Source of the DNA: Xanthobacteraceae bacterium
GTDB lineage: Bacteria; Pseudomonadota; Alphaproteobacteria; Rhizobiales; Xanthobacteraceae
Direction of reading: 5' to 3'
NCBI GenBank assembly: GCA_019750915.1
Contig: JAIENY010000040.1
Coordinates: 1 to 64,000 of the forward strand
Length of the DNA: 64,000 nt
The translations under genes and the position numbers were made by a program. Numbering within the stretch: position 1 is the first letter of the stretch; each line of letters starts with the position of its first letter. This document shows positions 52,562 to 61,351 of this stretch, in pieces. The notes beneath the pieces were generated by a model, which was given only the letters and a program-made list of their open reading frames with translations, did not search any database and was not told the DNA's origin.

Positions 52562-53851
52562 ATGTTATCACGCTGGCTGTGGCTGTGGCGCCGGTTATCC
52601 AGGCAATTGTGGTTCACCGTGGCGGTTTATTGCGCCCTCGGTATCATCACGGCCCTGAGCGCCCTGCTGTTAGAGCCGTTGATTCCTGGCGATATTTCGA
52701 GCCGGATTGGTGCTGATGCGGTTGACCGCATTCTCGGCGTGCTAGCTTCCAGCATGCTGGCGGTGACGACTTTTTCGATTGCAACCATGGTTCAGGCCTT
52801 TGCTTCAGCCTCGACCAGCGCTACGCCACGTGCAACGCAACTGCTTGTTGAGGATAGAAGCGCGCAACGGGCACTGGCCACTTTTATCGGCTCTTTCGTG
52901 TTCAGTCTTGTCAGCATCATCGCACTTTCAACCGGAGTCTATGGACCAAGCGGACGGCTAGTGCTGTTCCTGGTCACCCTCGGCGTCATCGTTTTGATCG
53001 TGGTGATGCTGCTGCGCTGGATCGATCGTCTCTCTAAACTTGGTCGCGTCGGGGAAACGGTCGATCAGGTCGAGCGCGCAGCCTTGCGAGCGATCAAGGC
53101 GCGAAGAAAGACGCCTTGTCTTGGAGGCCACCCAGCCGTTGCCGTTCCGGAAACCGCCATTGGCGTTGTTGTACAGCAGGTGGGATATGTCGAACGAATC
53201 GACATGGCGCGATTGGCGGCTGTCGCGCGAGACGCCGCCTCCGCGATTCACGTTCGAGTGTTGCCGGGTAGCTTTCTGACCCCGGAGCGGGCGGTGGCAT
53301 ATATCAGCGCCGACCTGGAGGACAAATATCAGGACGATGTGCGCGCCGCCTTTGTGGTGGGAGGCGCTCGCTCGTTCGATCAGGATCCGCGCTTCGGCAT
53401 GATCGTGCTGGCTGAAGTAGCTTCGCGCGCGCTGTCCCCGGCGGTCAATGACCCCGGCACCGCGATCGATGTCATTGGTACAGCGGTCCGCCTATTTTCC
53501 GAATGGTCAAAGCCCGATGAAAAAGACGGCTTGGACAAGGTGGCATATCCCGATGTCTATGTGCCGCCCATCACTGCACAGGAGTTGGTGGAGGATGCAT
53601 TTACGCCGATTGCTCGTGATGGCGCAGCATTAATCGAGGTCGGAGTTCGTCTGATCAAGGGGCTGTACGCTGTCAGCGTGATGTCCGATCCGGATATGCG
53701 CTTGGCGGCAATCATGCAGGCCAGGAATGCGCAAGCCCGTTGCGAGAAAGCGCTTTCCAATCCGCACGATCTGGCTCGTTTGCGGGAGGCATGCGGTTGG
53801 CTGTCCGGCCAGCGGACTGATGGAGTAGTACCTTGCTGCACATCGAATTAG
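52562..53851 (+). CDS. DUF2254 membrane protein
   Basis: This 429-residue protein has four hydrophobic segments in the first 170 residues (LWFTVAVYCALGIITALSALLL, VLASSMLAVTTFSIATMVQAF, FIGSFVFSLVSIIALSTGVYG and LVLFLVTLGVIVLIVVMLLRW) and a large soluble C-terminal part. It matches the DUF2254 family, including FIGSFVFSLVSIIAL and FGMIVLAEVASRALSPAVNDPGTAIDV. The function is unknown; a membrane-channel-like role has been suggested only from topology. It appears to be a single gene. Confidence 0.85.
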   Translation: MLSRWLWLWRRLSRQLWFTVAVYCALGIITALSALLLEPLIPGDISSRIGADAVDRILGVLASSMLAVTTFSIATMVQAFASASTSATPRATQLLVEDRSAQRALATFIGSFVFSLVSIIALSTGVYGPSGRLVLFLVTLGVIVLIVVMLLRWIDRLSKLGRVGETVDQVERAALRAIKARRKTPCLGGHPAVAVPETAIGVVVQQVGYVERIDMARLAAVARDAASAIHVRVLPGSFLTPERAVAYISADLEDKYQDDVRAAFVVGGARSFDQDPRFGMIVLAEVASRALSPAVNDPGTAIDVIGTAVRLFSEWSKPDEKDGLDKVAYPDVYVPPITAQELVEDAFTPIARDGAALIEVGVRLIKGLYAVSVMSDPDMRLAAIMQARNAQARCEKALSNPHDLARLREACGWLSGQRTDGVVPCCTSN

Positions 53852-54089
53852 GGCGCGTTATTTATCCCGAGTGAAGAGTGTGCAACCCGCGCAGAAGGCG
53901 CTGGACACTGCGTGGCAGAACCAAAGGCGTGAGCGGACGGCGAGGTCTGAGCCTCATCAATTCGTTTTACGGAATAACCGCGGCCGCCCGACTTTCGGAA
54001 GCTAGGCTGGGCGCGGGAAAGGGATTAGAACCGTTCGAAATCCGGATCGGCGGCGAGCGCCGCCCGGACAATTAACGCGAGGTCCCTTC

Positions 54090-55736
54090 ATGAATGCTCC
54101 CTTCGCTAATCCGCCCGCTGTTCCGCCCTATAAGCACACGCCGCTGTTTCCGCTCGGCGAGGACACCACGCCCTACAAGAAGATTTCGGCTGAAGGCGTG
54201 CGCGTTGAGAACGTGATGGGCAAGGATATGCTGGTGGTGTCGCGCGAGGCGTTGAAGGCGCTGGCAGAAGCCGCCTTCGTCGACATCAATCACTACCTGC
54301 GCCCCGGCCATCTCAAGCAACTGCGCAAGATTCTCGATGACCCTGAGGCCAGCGACAACGACAAGTTTGTTGCGTTTGACTTTCTGAAGAACGCCAATAT
54401 CGCGGCGGGCGGTGTACTGCCGATGTGTCAGGACACCGGCACTGCAATCATTATGGGCAAGAAGGGCAACCGTGTTCTTACCGAAGGGGACGATGAGGCT
54501 GCGCTGTCGGAAGGTGCCCGCGATGCATATCTCAAGCGCAACCTGCGCTATTCGCAGCTCGCGCCATTGTCGATGTTCGAGGAAAAGAATACTCGCAACA
54601 ACATGCCCGCGCAGTGCGATATCTACGTGGAGGGTGATGACGCCTACAAGTTCATGTTCATGGCCAAGGGCGGCGGTTCGGCCAACAAGAGCTTCCTGTT
54701 TCAGGGGACGCCCTCGCTGTTGACGCGCGACCGGCTGCTGGCCTTCCTGAAGGAAAAAATTCTGACGCTTGGCACTGCCGCGTGCCCGCCGTATCACCTG
54801 GCCATTGTGATCGGCGGCACGTCGGCCGAACTGACGATGAAGACGGTGAAGCTTGCCTCCGCTCGTTATCTCGATGCGTTGCCCACAAAAGGGAGTGAGG
54901 ATGCGCATGCATTCCGCGATCTGGAGATGGAGCAGGAAATCTGGAAGATGACGCAGTCGATGGGCGTCGGCGCGCAGTTTGGCGGAAAGTATTTCTGCCA
55001 TGACGTGCGCGTGATCCGCCTGCCGCGCCATGGTGCGTCGCTGCCGATCGGGCTTGGCGTATCGTGCGCGGCGGACCGTCAGGTGCTCGGCAAGATCACC
55101 AAGGACGGCGTCTATCTCGAGGAGCTTGAACACAATCCCGCGCAGTATCTGCCGGAGATTGAAGGTTCGCTTGGTGGCGAACCGGTGAAAATCGATCTCA
55201 ACAAACCGATGAAGGACATTATCACCACGCTGACGCAATATCCGGTGAAGACGCGGCTTGCGCTGACCGGCACCATCATCGTGGCGCGTGACTCAGCTCA
55301 CGCCAAGCTGCGCGAGCGGCTGGAGAGGGGAGAGCCCCTGCCGGATTATTTCAAAAACCATCCGATTTATTACGCAGGTCCGGCGAAAACACCGGAAGGT
55401 TATGCGTCCGGTTCGTTTGGTCCGACCACCGCTGGCCGCATGGATTCCTTCGTCGATCAGTTTCAGGCGGCCGGAGGTTCGATGGTGATGCTGGCGAAAG
55501 GCAACCGTTCAAGTGCGGTTCGCGATGCCTGCAAAAAATACGGCGGCTTTTACCTCGGCTCGGTTGGCGGCTCAGCCGCGAATCTCGCCGAGCACTGCAT
55601 CAAGAAGGTGGAGGTCGTCGAGTATCCCGAGCTTGGGATGGAAGCGATCTGGCGCATCGAGGTGGTGGATTTCCCGGCGTTCATCATCATCGATGACAAG
55701 GGCAACGACTTCTTTAAGGAATTGAATCTGGGCTAG
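54090..55736 (+). CDS. Class I fumarate hydratase, iron-sulfur dependent
   Basis: This 548-residue enzyme interconverts fumarate and malate in the TCA cycle. The alpha and beta domains are fused. The three [4Fe-4S] cluster ligands are Cys113 (CQDTGT), Cys232 (ACPPYH) and Cys326 (VSCAADRQ), with spacings of 119 and 94 that match other class I fumarases. The C-terminal beta domain has [15 protein letters not shown] and the ending [25 protein letters not shown]. The gene has a 238-bp upstream region in which I saw no clear element. Oxygen sensitivity is expected of this class. Confidence 0.95.
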   Translation: MNAPFANPPAVPPYKHTPLFPLGEDTTPYKKISAEGVRVENVMGKDMLVVSREALKALAEAAFVDINHYLRPGHLKQLRKILDDPEASDNDKFVAFDFLKNANIAAGGVLPMCQDTGTAIIMGKKGNRVLTEGDDEAALSEGARDAYLKRNLRYSQLAPLSMFEEKNTRNNMPAQCDIYVEGDDAYKFMFMAKGGGSANKSFLFQGTPSLLTRDRLLAFLKEKILTLGTAACPPYHLAIVIGGTSAELTMKTVKLASARYLDALPTKGSEDAHAFRDLEMEQEIWKMTQSMGVGAQFGGKYFCHDVRVIRLPRHGASLPIGLGVSCAADRQVLGKITKDGVYLEELEHNPAQYLPEIEGSLGGEPVKIDLNKPMKDIITTLTQYPVKTRLALTGTIIVARDSAHAKLRERLERGEPLPDYFKNHPIYYAGPAKTPEGYASGSFGPTTAGRMDSFVDQFQAAGGSMVMLAKGNRSSAVRDACKKYGGFYLGSVGGSAANLAEHCIKKVEVVEYPELGMEAIWRIEVVDFPAFIIIDDKGNDFFKELNLG

Positions 55737-55793
55737 ATGCCGCAGGGAACCGGGTTCCCGCATCATCGTTGTTTGCTCAAGGAGAATACAACG

Positions 55794-55982
55794 ATGACAA
55801 GCAATCGCGACAAGGCTCAAACCGGCAACCCGGAAAAGATACGCGAAACGGATGCGCCCGGTGATGCGGACGATTTCGCGCCGTTCGCCGAGCCACGCGG
55901 CACGCTGGGCCTGGGACTGCCGAACGAGGGGCTTGCCGATCGCATCGAGAAGATGCGAGAGGACGAGCGGCGCAACCGCTGA
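55794..55982 (+). CDS. Small hydrophilic hypothetical protein
   Basis: This 62-residue protein is acidic and polar, with no membrane segment or Cys. The end AEPRGTLGLGLPNEGLADRIEKMREDERRNR looks like a short helix. The ATG at 55794 is preceded by AAGGAG at good spacing and it lies 57 bp after the fumarase stop, so it is likely cotranscribed. The function is unknown. Confidence 0.55.
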   Translation: MTSNRDKAQTGNPEKIRETDAPGDADDFAPFAEPRGTLGLGLPNEGLADRIEKMREDERRNR

Positions 55983-56099
55983 TCGCCGGTGATTTAACGG
56001 ACTGAATCCTGCGCGGCGTCATGGAATGGCGCCACGGTGGGTTTGTCTTTTCACATGCTGACAATGTGACACGTGCGATTTGCGCTTGACTTTCCGGCG

Positions 56100-56131
56100 C
56101 CTTTTATTTAACCAAAAGGTTAAATAAAAGG
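56100..56131. promoter_or_regulatory. Perfect palindromic operator before the ArsR gene
   Basis: The arms CCTTTTATTTAACC (56100-56113) and GGTTAAATAAAAGG (56118-56131) are perfect inverted repeats around AAAA. The site ends 10 bp before the arsR ATG and follows a TTGACT -35-like element at 56086-56091, so it covers the -10/start region. Autorepression by the ArsR protein is likely. Confidence 0.72.
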
Positions 56132-56141
56132 AATACCCGGA

Positions 56142-56528
56142 ATGGACCGTCTTTCCAGCACATTTTCAGCATTGGCTGATCCCACCCGCCGCGCGATTTT
56201 GGCGCGGCTGGCGCTCGGCGAAACCTCCGTCAACGAACTCGCCAAGCCCTTCGACATCAGCCTGCCGGCGGTGTCGAAGCATCTGAAGGTTCTGGAAGGC
56301 GCGGGACTGATTTCGCGCGGCCGCGACGCGCAGTGGCGACCATGCAAACTCGAGGCGGCGCCGCTGCACGATGCCGCGAACTGGATCGAGTACTACCGAA
56401 CATTCTGGGAGGCGAGTTTCGATCGCCTCGATGCTTATTTGCAGCGCCTGCAAGCGGGCGGCGATGACGACAACGGCAGCAAGCCGAGGAAAGCCGGAAC
56501 GAAAGGGAAGAGCAATGGCCGCAAGTGA
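56142..56528 (+). CDS. ArsR-family transcriptional regulator
   Basis: This 128-residue protein has the compact winged helix-turn-helix of the ArsR/SmtB family: STFSALADPTRRAILARLALGETSVNELAKPFDISLPAVSKHLKVLEGAGLISRGRDAQWRPCKLEAAPLHDAANW. The single Cys in WRPCKLE is not a metal-binding pair, so it probably senses an organic ligand or works by autoregulation. The tail after residue 108 is Lys/Gly-rich. It starts the cassette of three SRPBCC and two PhnB-like genes and overlaps the first by 14 bases. Its probable operator is immediately upstream. Confidence 0.88.
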   Translation: MDRLSSTFSALADPTRRAILARLALGETSVNELAKPFDISLPAVSKHLKVLEGAGLISRGRDAQWRPCKLEAAPLHDAANWIEYYRTFWEASFDRLDAYLQRLQAGGDDDNGSKPRKAGTKGKSNGRK

Positions 56529-57021
56529 GACGAGCGCTAAAGAGTTCACCATCGCTCGCACGCTCAACGCATCACGCGAGCTTGTCTGGAAGGCGTGGAC
56601 CGAGCGCGAGGCACTCGAGGAATGGTGGGGCCCGAAGGGTTGCCCGATCGAGGTCGAAGAACTCGACGTTAAGCCCGGCGAAAAATTCCACTATTCAATG
56701 CGGATGCCGGACGGCAGCGTGTGGTGGGGCGTTTTTTATTATCGTGAGGTGGAAAAGCCCTCACGGCTTGTTTTCGTCAATTCGTTCTCCAACGAAAACG
56801 GTGAAATTATCCGCGCGCCATTCAGTGGCGCGTGGCCGAAGGAGGTCTACAATGTCGTGACCTTCACCGAGAAAGACGGCAAGACCTTGGTTTCGCTTCG
56901 CGGCCATCCGATCAATGCAACAGCAGAAGAGAGCTCTTTCTTCGAAAGCATGTTCGGCTCTCTGCAGCAGGGTTTCGGTGGAACTTTCGAGCAACTCGAA
57001 TTCTATCTTGCCTCACATTGA
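56515..57021 (+). CDS. SRPBCC (AHSA1-like) protein 1
   Basis: This 168-residue protein has the START-like AHSA1/CalC fold: FTIARTLNASRELVWKAWTEREALEEWWGPKGCPIEVEELDVKPGEKFHYSMRMPDGS. Such proteins bind small hydrophobic ligands or, in the eukaryotic AHA1, Hsp90. It overlaps the arsR end by 14 bases, so the two are translationally coupled. It is a close paralogue of the gene at 57041 and more distantly of that at 58063. The ligand is unknown. Confidence 0.86.
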   Translation: MAASETSAKEFTIARTLNASRELVWKAWTEREALEEWWGPKGCPIEVEELDVKPGEKFHYSMRMPDGSVWWGVFYYREVEKPSRLVFVNSFSNENGEIIRAPFSGAWPKEVYNVVTFTEKDGKTLVSLRGHPINATAEESSFFESMFGSLQQGFGGTFEQLEFYLASH

Positions 57022-57040
57022 AGGTCACAGGAGACGAGCG

Positions 57041-57547
57041 ATGAATGCAAATTGTGCAAACGGCGAAGCCTTCGTCATTATCCGAACCTTCGATGCGCCG
57101 CGCGACACGGTTTGGAAAGCGTGGACCGATCGCGACCAGCGAACGCAATGGTGGCAACCCATGGGTACGCCTCTCGAAGTGAAGACGTACGAGGTGAAGC
57201 CCGGCGGTGTCATGCACTACGCCATGGATATGCACGACGGCGGAAAATGGTGGGGCGTATTTGCTTATCGCGAGGTCAAAGCGCCATCGCGTCTGGTCTA
57301 TGTTAATTCGTGTTCCGATGAGAATGGTGGCATTACGCGACACACGCTCAACGCGCAGTGGCCATTAAAAGTCCTCACCACCGTGACGTTCACGGAGAAC
57401 GGCGACAAGACCATCGTGAGGCTCGAAGGTGTTCCGCTCGATGCAACCGACGAGGAGCGCTCAGTGTTCGAAAACGGGATCGAGACGATGCAGAAGGCCT
57501 TTGACGGCACGTTCGGTCAGCTCGAGGCCTATCTCGCGTCGCGGTGA
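57041..57547 (+). CDS. SRPBCC (AHSA1-like) protein 2
   Basis: This 168-residue protein is clearly a paralogue of the preceding gene product: it shares VWKAWTDRDQRTQWW at the start and VVTFTE-like and FEQLE/FGQLEAYLAS-like ends. The spacing to its neighbour is 19 bp, with GGAGACGAG as ribosome-binding site. Ligand and role are unknown. Tandem duplication is the simplest origin. Confidence 0.86.
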   Translation: MNANCANGEAFVIIRTFDAPRDTVWKAWTDRDQRTQWWQPMGTPLEVKTYEVKPGGVMHYAMDMHDGGKWWGVFAYREVKAPSRLVYVNSCSDENGGITRHTLNAQWPLKVLTTVTFTENGDKTIVRLEGVPLDATDEERSVFENGIETMQKAFDGTFGQLEAYLASR

Positions 57548-57625
57548 TATTCGACAGGTAATGCCAGCGTCATGATTTCAATGTTAGCGGTTGTTTGAAT
57601 TTGTTGCCAGCAAGGGAGAAGCACG

Positions 57626-58039
57626 ATGAAAGTCATCCCGTATCTCTTTTTCAACGGTACCTGCGAGGACGCACTGAACTTTTATGAAAAGACGCTTGGT
57701 GCGAAGGCCGTTTTCATGATGCGGTATAAGGACATGCCGGCGGAGACCGGGCATTCTCCGGAAGTCCAGGCCAAGATTGCGCACGTGCGATTTACGATTG
57801 GAGACGACGTGATCATGGCGTCGGATGCGCCGCCGGACCGCTTCAACAAACCGCAGGGTTTCGATATCAATCTCAGCATCGCGACTCCGGAAGAGGCGGA
57901 TCGCATTTTCGCGGCGCTTTCGGAAGGCGCGCAGGCTATTCATATGCCGATCGCGGAAACGTTTTGGGCGCATCGCTTCGGATCGCTGGTCGACAAGTTC
58001 GGCATCCCGTGGATGGTGAACTGCGAAAAGAAGATGTAA
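57626..58039 (+). CDS. PhnB-like VOC protein 1
   Basis: This 137-residue protein belongs to the PhnB/3-demethylubiquinone methyltransferase-like branch of the VOC superfamily: MKVIPYLFFNGTCEDALNFYEKTLGAKAVFMMRYKDMP, then IAHVRFTIGDDVIMASDAPPD and FWAHRFGSLVDKFGIPWMVNCEKKM. The function of this group is poorly known. It is embedded in the ArsR cassette between SRPBCC copies 2 and 3, 78 bp after copy 2. Confidence 0.86.
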   Translation: MKVIPYLFFNGTCEDALNFYEKTLGAKAVFMMRYKDMPAETGHSPEVQAKIAHVRFTIGDDVIMASDAPPDRFNKPQGFDINLSIATPEEADRIFAALSEGAQAIHMPIAETFWAHRFGSLVDKFGIPWMVNCEKKM

Positions 58040-58062
58040 TCGCGGAGATTGCGAGGCGATCG

Positions 58063-58566
58063 ATGCAATCGAAATTGTCAGCCTCAGCCAGTCCGCTGTC
58101 CGTGAAAGACGATGAACTCGTCGTCTCGCGCAGATTCAACGCGCCGCGCGATCTGGTGTGGAAAGCATGGACCGATCCAAAACACGCCGTCCACTGGTGG
58201 GGGCCGCCGTTTTGTCCCGCGATAGAGATGCATATGGATCTGCGCGTCGGTGGCGAATGGCGTCACTGCCTGAAATCGTCGGAAGACGGCTCGCTGCTTT
58301 GGCAACATGGCGTATTTCAGGAGATCACGCCGCCCGAACGGCTGGTGTTCACCTTTACATGGGACAACAACCAGTATCTTGAATTTCCAAATGTGCCGAT
58401 GCTGGTGGAACTGTCTTTTGAAGAGCGGGACGGCGGCACGCTTGTCACGCTGCGGCAGACCGGATTTCATTCTATCGCCGACCGCGATGGGCACGGCGTG
58501 GGCTGGACCGGCACTTTCGACCGGTTTGAGCCTTATGTCGCGCAGATGACGGCGAGCGGTGTCTGA
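58063..58566 (+). CDS. SRPBCC (AHSA1-like) protein 3
   Basis: This 167-residue protein is the most divergent of the three SRPBCC copies: VVSRRFNAPRDLVWKAWTDPKHAVHWWGPPFCPAIEMHMDLRVGGEWRHCL. It retains the LVWKAWT helix and the SFEERDGGTLVTLRQTGF strand pair. It starts 23 bp after the PhnB-like gene. The ligand is unknown. Confidence 0.86.
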   Translation: MQSKLSASASPLSVKDDELVVSRRFNAPRDLVWKAWTDPKHAVHWWGPPFCPAIEMHMDLRVGGEWRHCLKSSEDGSLLWQHGVFQEITPPERLVFTFTWDNNQYLEFPNVPMLVELSFEERDGGTLVTLRQTGFHSIADRDGHGVGWTGTFDRFEPYVAQMTASGV

Positions 58567-58591
58567 GGTCGCTGTGTGTGAGGAGGATGCT

Positions 58592-59062
58592 ATGTCGAAT
58601 CTGTTTCCATGCCTCTGGTTTAAATCCGAAGCGGAAGAAGCGCTGGGCTATTACGTCTCGATCATCAAGAACTCTAACATGGATAACGTGCATCACGTCG
58701 GTGACGTTGGTCCTTTTGCAAAAGGCGCGGTGATTTCAGCCACGGCATTGCTCAACGGGCAGCGGGTGCTGGCAATCAATGGAAACCCGGAGTTCCCATT
58801 TACGCCCGCGATGTCGCTGGTAGCACTGTGCGACAGCCAGAAAGACATCGACAGCTATTGGGACCAATTGAGTGAAGGTGGCCACACCATGCAGTGTGGC
58901 TGGCTTGCCGACAAATATGGCGTCGCCTGGCAGATTGTACCGCGGATTTTCCCGGAGCTTCTTGCGGGAGATCAGGCGACGAGGGATCGGGTTATGACGG
59001 CAATGATGGGAATGACGAAGCTCGACATTGCCACGCTGCAAAATGCTTATGCCGATCAATAA
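58592..59062 (+). CDS. PhnB-like VOC protein 2
   Basis: This 156-residue protein has the PhnB-type VOC pattern SNLFPCLWFKSEAEEALGYYVSIIKNS, then RVLAINGNPEFPFTPAMSLVALCDSQKDIDSYWDQLSEGG and CGWLADKYGVAWQIVPRIFPELL. It is the last gene of the ArsR cassette, 25 bp after SRPBCC 3. The ATG at 58592 has AGGAGGAT upstream. The substrate is unknown. Confidence 0.86.
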   Translation: MSNLFPCLWFKSEAEEALGYYVSIIKNSNMDNVHHVGDVGPFAKGAVISATALLNGQRVLAINGNPEFPFTPAMSLVALCDSQKDIDSYWDQLSEGGHTMQCGWLADKYGVAWQIVPRIFPELLAGDQATRDRVMTAMMGMTKLDIATLQNAYADQ

Positions 59063-59185
59063 TTCGTCATCGGCCATCCATTGGGTATATCGCGAAGTTG
59101 CGGTAGACGATGAGCGCCGGGCGACCCTGCATAAGCGGGCTCAAGCCCCATCGATCCAGTCTGAATTGATCTGTGATTGTTCTGG

Positions 59186-59205
59186 ATTCCCGCTCCAGCG
59201 GGAAT
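59186..59205. repeat. Small palindromic repeat ATTCCCGC-N4-GCGGGAAT
   Basis: Perfect 8-base arms flank TCCA, inside the wider string TTCTGGATTCCCGC. This looks like the widespread intergenic palindrome of proteobacteria that reads TGGATTCCCGC...GCGGGAATGAC. Its 3' arm overlaps a possible ATG of the next gene. It is the only copy I saw in the window. Confidence 0.55.
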
Positions 59206-59224
59206 GACGAAGGAAGATTTGTCC

Positions 59225-60433
59225 GTGTCATCTCGCAGTTATGCAAAAAACGCTATCGTCCTTGGCCTGTTGTCTGCTGTCGGTCCGTTCGCGATCGACA
59301 TGTATCTGCCGGCGTTGCCGGCCATTTCCAGCGATCTGAAAGCCTCGACGGCATCGACGCAGGCGACGCTGATGGTTTTCTTTCTGTCATTCGGCATCTG
59401 CCAGATTTTCTACGGCCCACTCTCGGACATGGTGGGCCGGAAACCTCCGCTCTATTTTGGTTTGACACTGTTCATCATTGGGTCGATCGGATGCGCGTTT
59501 GCGCCGAACATTCATTGGCTGATCGCGATGCGCGTGGTGCAGGGACTTGGTGCTGCGGCGCCGATGGTGATTCCGCGCGCCATCATCCGCGATCTTCACA
59601 CCGGCCACGAGGCGACGCGGCTGATGTCGCTGGTCATGTTGGTGTTCAGCGTCTCGCCGATCCTTGCTCCGCTGACCGGGAGCGCGCTGATTGTGCCGTT
59701 TGGCTGGCGCGCGGTGTTTTTTGCGGTTGCCGTGGCGGCGGTGCTGGCCTTTGCGTTGATCCTGAGTTCTCTGCCGGAAACACGGCCACCCCATCAGCGG
59801 ATCAAGGCGAGCGTTGGCAGCGTGCTTCGGGGGTTTCGCGGGTTGCTGACAAACTTGCGCTTTCTGGGTCTTGTCTTCATTGGCGCGTGCGGTATGTCGA
59901 GCTTCTTCTCCTTCCTGGCGAACTCGTCATTCGTCTACATCGATCATTTCGGGCTGACGCCGACGCAATACAGTTTTTGCTTTTCGTTGAATGCCTTCGG
60001 TTTTATCGGTGCGTCACAATTCGCAGCCACGCTCGGCAAACGCTTCGGAGCCGCGCAGGTGGTGATGGGGGCGACGGCGATCTATGCATTCTTCATCGTG
60101 ACCCTGTTCGGCCTGATGGTTTCGGGTATCGATACGCTGGCGGTCATGATGGCGTTTCTGTTTCTCGGCTTCAGCTTTCTTGGCTTGGTCATCCCCTCGA
60201 CTATGGTGCTCGCGCTGGAAGATCATGGACCGATTGCCGGAATCGCGGCTTCGCTCGCCGGAACGCTGCAGATGGTCACTGGCGGAGTGGTGATTGCCAT
60301 CTCAAGTCTGTTTTTCAATGGTACGGCGTTGCCGATGGTCGCGATTATTGCAATCAGCGCCTGCTGCGCGCTCATTCTCAGCCTCGCCACGCTTTGGCGA
60401 CGTGCGGGAGCGGCTCCTCAACTGGCGGAATAG
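59225..60433 (+). CDS. MFS multidrug efflux transporter, Bcr/CflA family
   Basis: This protein of about 402 residues has twelve hydrophobic segments and the Bcr/CflA hallmarks: SAVGPFAIDMYLPALPAISSDL in the first helix, FFLSFGICQIFYGPLSDMVGRKPP and VPFGWRAVFF. I prefer the GTG start at 59225 because AAGGAAG lies eight bases before it, whereas the ATG at 59204 lies inside the palindromic repeat and has no ribosome-binding site. The start is therefore uncertain by seven codons. The neighbours do not indicate the substrate. Confidence 0.88.
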   Translation: MSSRSYAKNAIVLGLLSAVGPFAIDMYLPALPAISSDLKASTASTQATLMVFFLSFGICQIFYGPLSDMVGRKPPLYFGLTLFIIGSIGCAFAPNIHWLIAMRVVQGLGAAAPMVIPRAIIRDLHTGHEATRLMSLVMLVFSVSPILAPLTGSALIVPFGWRAVFFAVAVAAVLAFALILSSLPETRPPHQRIKASVGSVLRGFRGLLTNLRFLGLVFIGACGMSSFFSFLANSSFVYIDHFGLTPTQYSFCFSLNAFGFIGASQFAATLGKRFGAAQVVMGATAIYAFFIVTLFGLMVSGIDTLAVMMAFLFLGFSFLGLVIPSTMVLALEDHGPIAGIAASLAGTLQMVTGGVVIAISSLFFNGTALPMVAIIAISACCALILSLATLWRRAGAAPQLAE

Positions 60434-60606
60434 GCCGCTGTACGGCATCGGAACCGGGATTCTGGTGCAACATTGTGCTTTTAACATCACCCATGGGAGA
60501 TAATAGGGGACGGCGTTGTCCTGCGCGTGTCCATAGTTGAAAAACGTGTCATTCTCGGCAGAATCACTTACCAGCGTTGTTCATTGATCACGGTTGCCGC
60601 TCACCC

Positions 60607-61275
60607 ATGCCCGCCATTTCGTCAGACAAGCCCTATCGTATCGGACGTGCCAGGACCGGCCTCGGTCTTTTCGCCACCAAGCCGATCAAAAAGGGGCAGA
60701 AGATCATCCGCTATATCGGCCCTTTGCTGGATTCCAAGAAGAAGAAGGATGAGGCGGTCGATAACAAATACCTTTTCGAGATCAATAACCGCTGGACCAT
60801 TGATGGGTCGCCCCGCAAGAATATCGCGCGCTACATCAATCATTCTTGCCGGCCGAACTCGGAGTCCGATGTCAGCGCACGAAAAAAGCGGGTGGTCATT
60901 CGCGCCACCAAGAACATCGAACCGGGCGAAGAGATCAATTACGACTACGGCAAGGATTATTTCAAAATTTTCCTGAAGCCGATTGGCTGCAAGTGCGACC
61001 ATTGCGAGAAGAAGCGCAAGAAGGAGCGCGCTGACGCAAGGGCAGAGAAGACCCTGCTGAAGCTGAAGACGGAGAAAAAGGCGGCCAAGTCAAAAGCAGC
61101 CACCGCTGTAAAAACCAGCGTCAAGGCCAAAAAAGCTGCTGGAAAGCCGCAGGTGAAGCCGGAAGCTCATGCTCGCGGAGCCGGCAAGGTCACCAAGACC
61201 AAAGCAAGTCGGACGCAGCCGTTTGCGGCGGCCGGCGCCAAAAAGGGGCGTGCTCAGAAAAAGGCTCGCTCCTGA
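60607..61275 (+). CDS. SET-domain protein with basic Lys/Ala-rich tail
   Basis: This 222-residue protein has a SET methyltransferase domain at about residues 8-125, with NHSC at 78-81, GEEINYDYG at 107-115 and a post-SET-like Cys cluster at Cys128, Cys130 and Cys133. SET enzymes transfer methyl groups from S-adenosylmethionine to lysines. Residues 134-222 are a strongly basic tail rich in Lys and Ala (KAKKAAGKP-type repeats), similar to histone H1 or bacterial Hc1 tails and able to bind DNA or to be a substrate. The ATG at 60607 is used; an upstream frame start at 60577 is less likely. Confidence 0.88.
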   Translation: MPAISSDKPYRIGRARTGLGLFATKPIKKGQKIIRYIGPLLDSKKKKDEAVDNKYLFEINNRWTIDGSPRKNIARYINHSCRPNSESDVSARKKRVVIRATKNIEPGEEINYDYGKDYFKIFLKPIGCKCDHCEKKRKKERADARAEKTLLKLKTEKKAAKSKAATAVKTSVKAKKAAGKPQVKPEAHARGAGKVTKTKASRTQPFAAAGAKKGRAQKKARS

Positions 61276-61351
61276 ACATCAGTCCCTGTCGCTGGCTTGA
61301 TCCGCGGTGGAAAGCGCCTAGCTGAATGCTTTCAGCCTTTGCGAGGTCATG

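Noticed and set aside
59173-60540. A 455-codon plus-strand frame over the Bcr/CflA gene.
   Set aside because: It is the +1 shadow of the transporter. Its product is Arg/Cys/His-rich and lacks any family pattern, while the overlapping frame has twelve membrane helices.
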